From an uncultured Mycoplasmatota bacterium (GTDB taxonomy: Bacteria > Bacillota_I > Bacilli_A > RF39 > UBA660), in assembly GCA_947643295.1 (NCBI GenBank), contig CANRVM010000071.1, positions 1 to 5,806 of the forward strand: DNA of 5,806 nt, in the 5' to 3' direction. Each line of letters opens with the position of its first letter. The first letter of the stretch is position 1. Below, piece by piece: positions 5,763 to 5,806 of this stretch. A program made the position numbers and the translations under genes. A model generated the notes under the pieces. That model was not told where the DNA came from and ran no database searches. It saw only the letters and a list, made by a program, of their open reading frames with translations.

Positions 5763-5806
5763 ATGAAAAAAAGAATTAGTATATTTGGATCGACGGGATC
5801 AATTGG
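5763..5806 (+). CDS. dxr: 1-deoxy-D-xylulose 5-phosphate reductoisomerase, N-terminal fragment (cut by window edge)
   Basis: The open frame from ATG 5763 to the edge reads MKKRISIFGSTGSI followed by the first bases of a Gly codon. The GSTGSIG signature just after the first beta strand is the NADPH-binding start of DXR, which makes 2-C-methyl-D-erythritol 4-phosphate in the MEP isoprenoid pathway. AAAGGTG (5746-5752), overlapping the end of the flavin reductase gene, is a suitable ribosome binding site 10 bases upstream. Only about 15 codons are visible. The identification therefore rests on this motif and could in principle be another Rossmann-fold dehydrogenase, but the match is very characteristic. 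Confidence 0.85.
   Translation, partial: MKKRISIFGSTGSI

Noticed and set aside
1..5806. Use of TGA as tryptophan (Mycoplasma-type code)
   Set aside because: All tryptophans in the ASCH, Nudix, flavin reductase, ClpX-like and unknown proteins are TGG at expected conserved places, and no gene needs TGA read-through.

Overview
The window looks like a piece of chromosome from a low-GC Bacillota, perhaps an uncultured gut Bacilli or Mollicutes-related lineage. The pointers are very AT-rich codon use, strong AGGAG-type ribosome binding sites, TTG/GTG starts, and a ClpX-type ATPase, ribosomal protein L19, a short Gram-positive signal peptidase I and the start of dxr all on one strand. Every tryptophan in the genes read here is TGG and no TGA falls inside a frame, so the standard bacterial code applies, not the Mycoplasma code. 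This placement is inferred from composition and gene content only.

Layout, all on the + strand: (1) 26-1360, a ClpX-like AAA+ unfoldase without a recognisable zinc-binding domain; the last codons of another gene may precede it at 1-39. (2) 1361-1592, an intergenic stretch with a strong extended -10 promoter and a hairpin-forming leader in front of rplS. (3) 1593-1973, rplS (L19), closed by an A-tract/hairpin/T-tract terminator that overlaps its stop codon. (4) 2070-2585, signal peptidase I with its own candidate promoter. (5) 2587-3006, an ASCH-domain protein 1 base after the signal peptidase stop. (6) 3035-3607, a Nudix hydrolase. (7) 3671-5206, a 511-residue protein that I do not recognise. 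(8) 5246-5755, a flavin reductase-like FMN-binding protein. (9) 5763 to the right edge, the first codons of dxr (MEP isoprenoid pathway).

The genes from lepB to dxr have gaps of 1, 28, 63, 39 and 7 bases and no convincing internal terminator, so one transcript from the lepB promoter is plausible. It would mix housekeeping genes (protein export, isoprenoids) with accessory genes: ASCH, Nudix, the unknown protein and the flavin reductase. The rplS unit looks separately controlled, with its own promoter, a leader of the L19 autoregulatory type and its own terminator. No insertion sequence, CRISPR array, tRNA or rRNA was seen. The parts most worth follow-up are the ClpX paralogue, the L19 leader, and the ASCH-Nudix-unknown trio.
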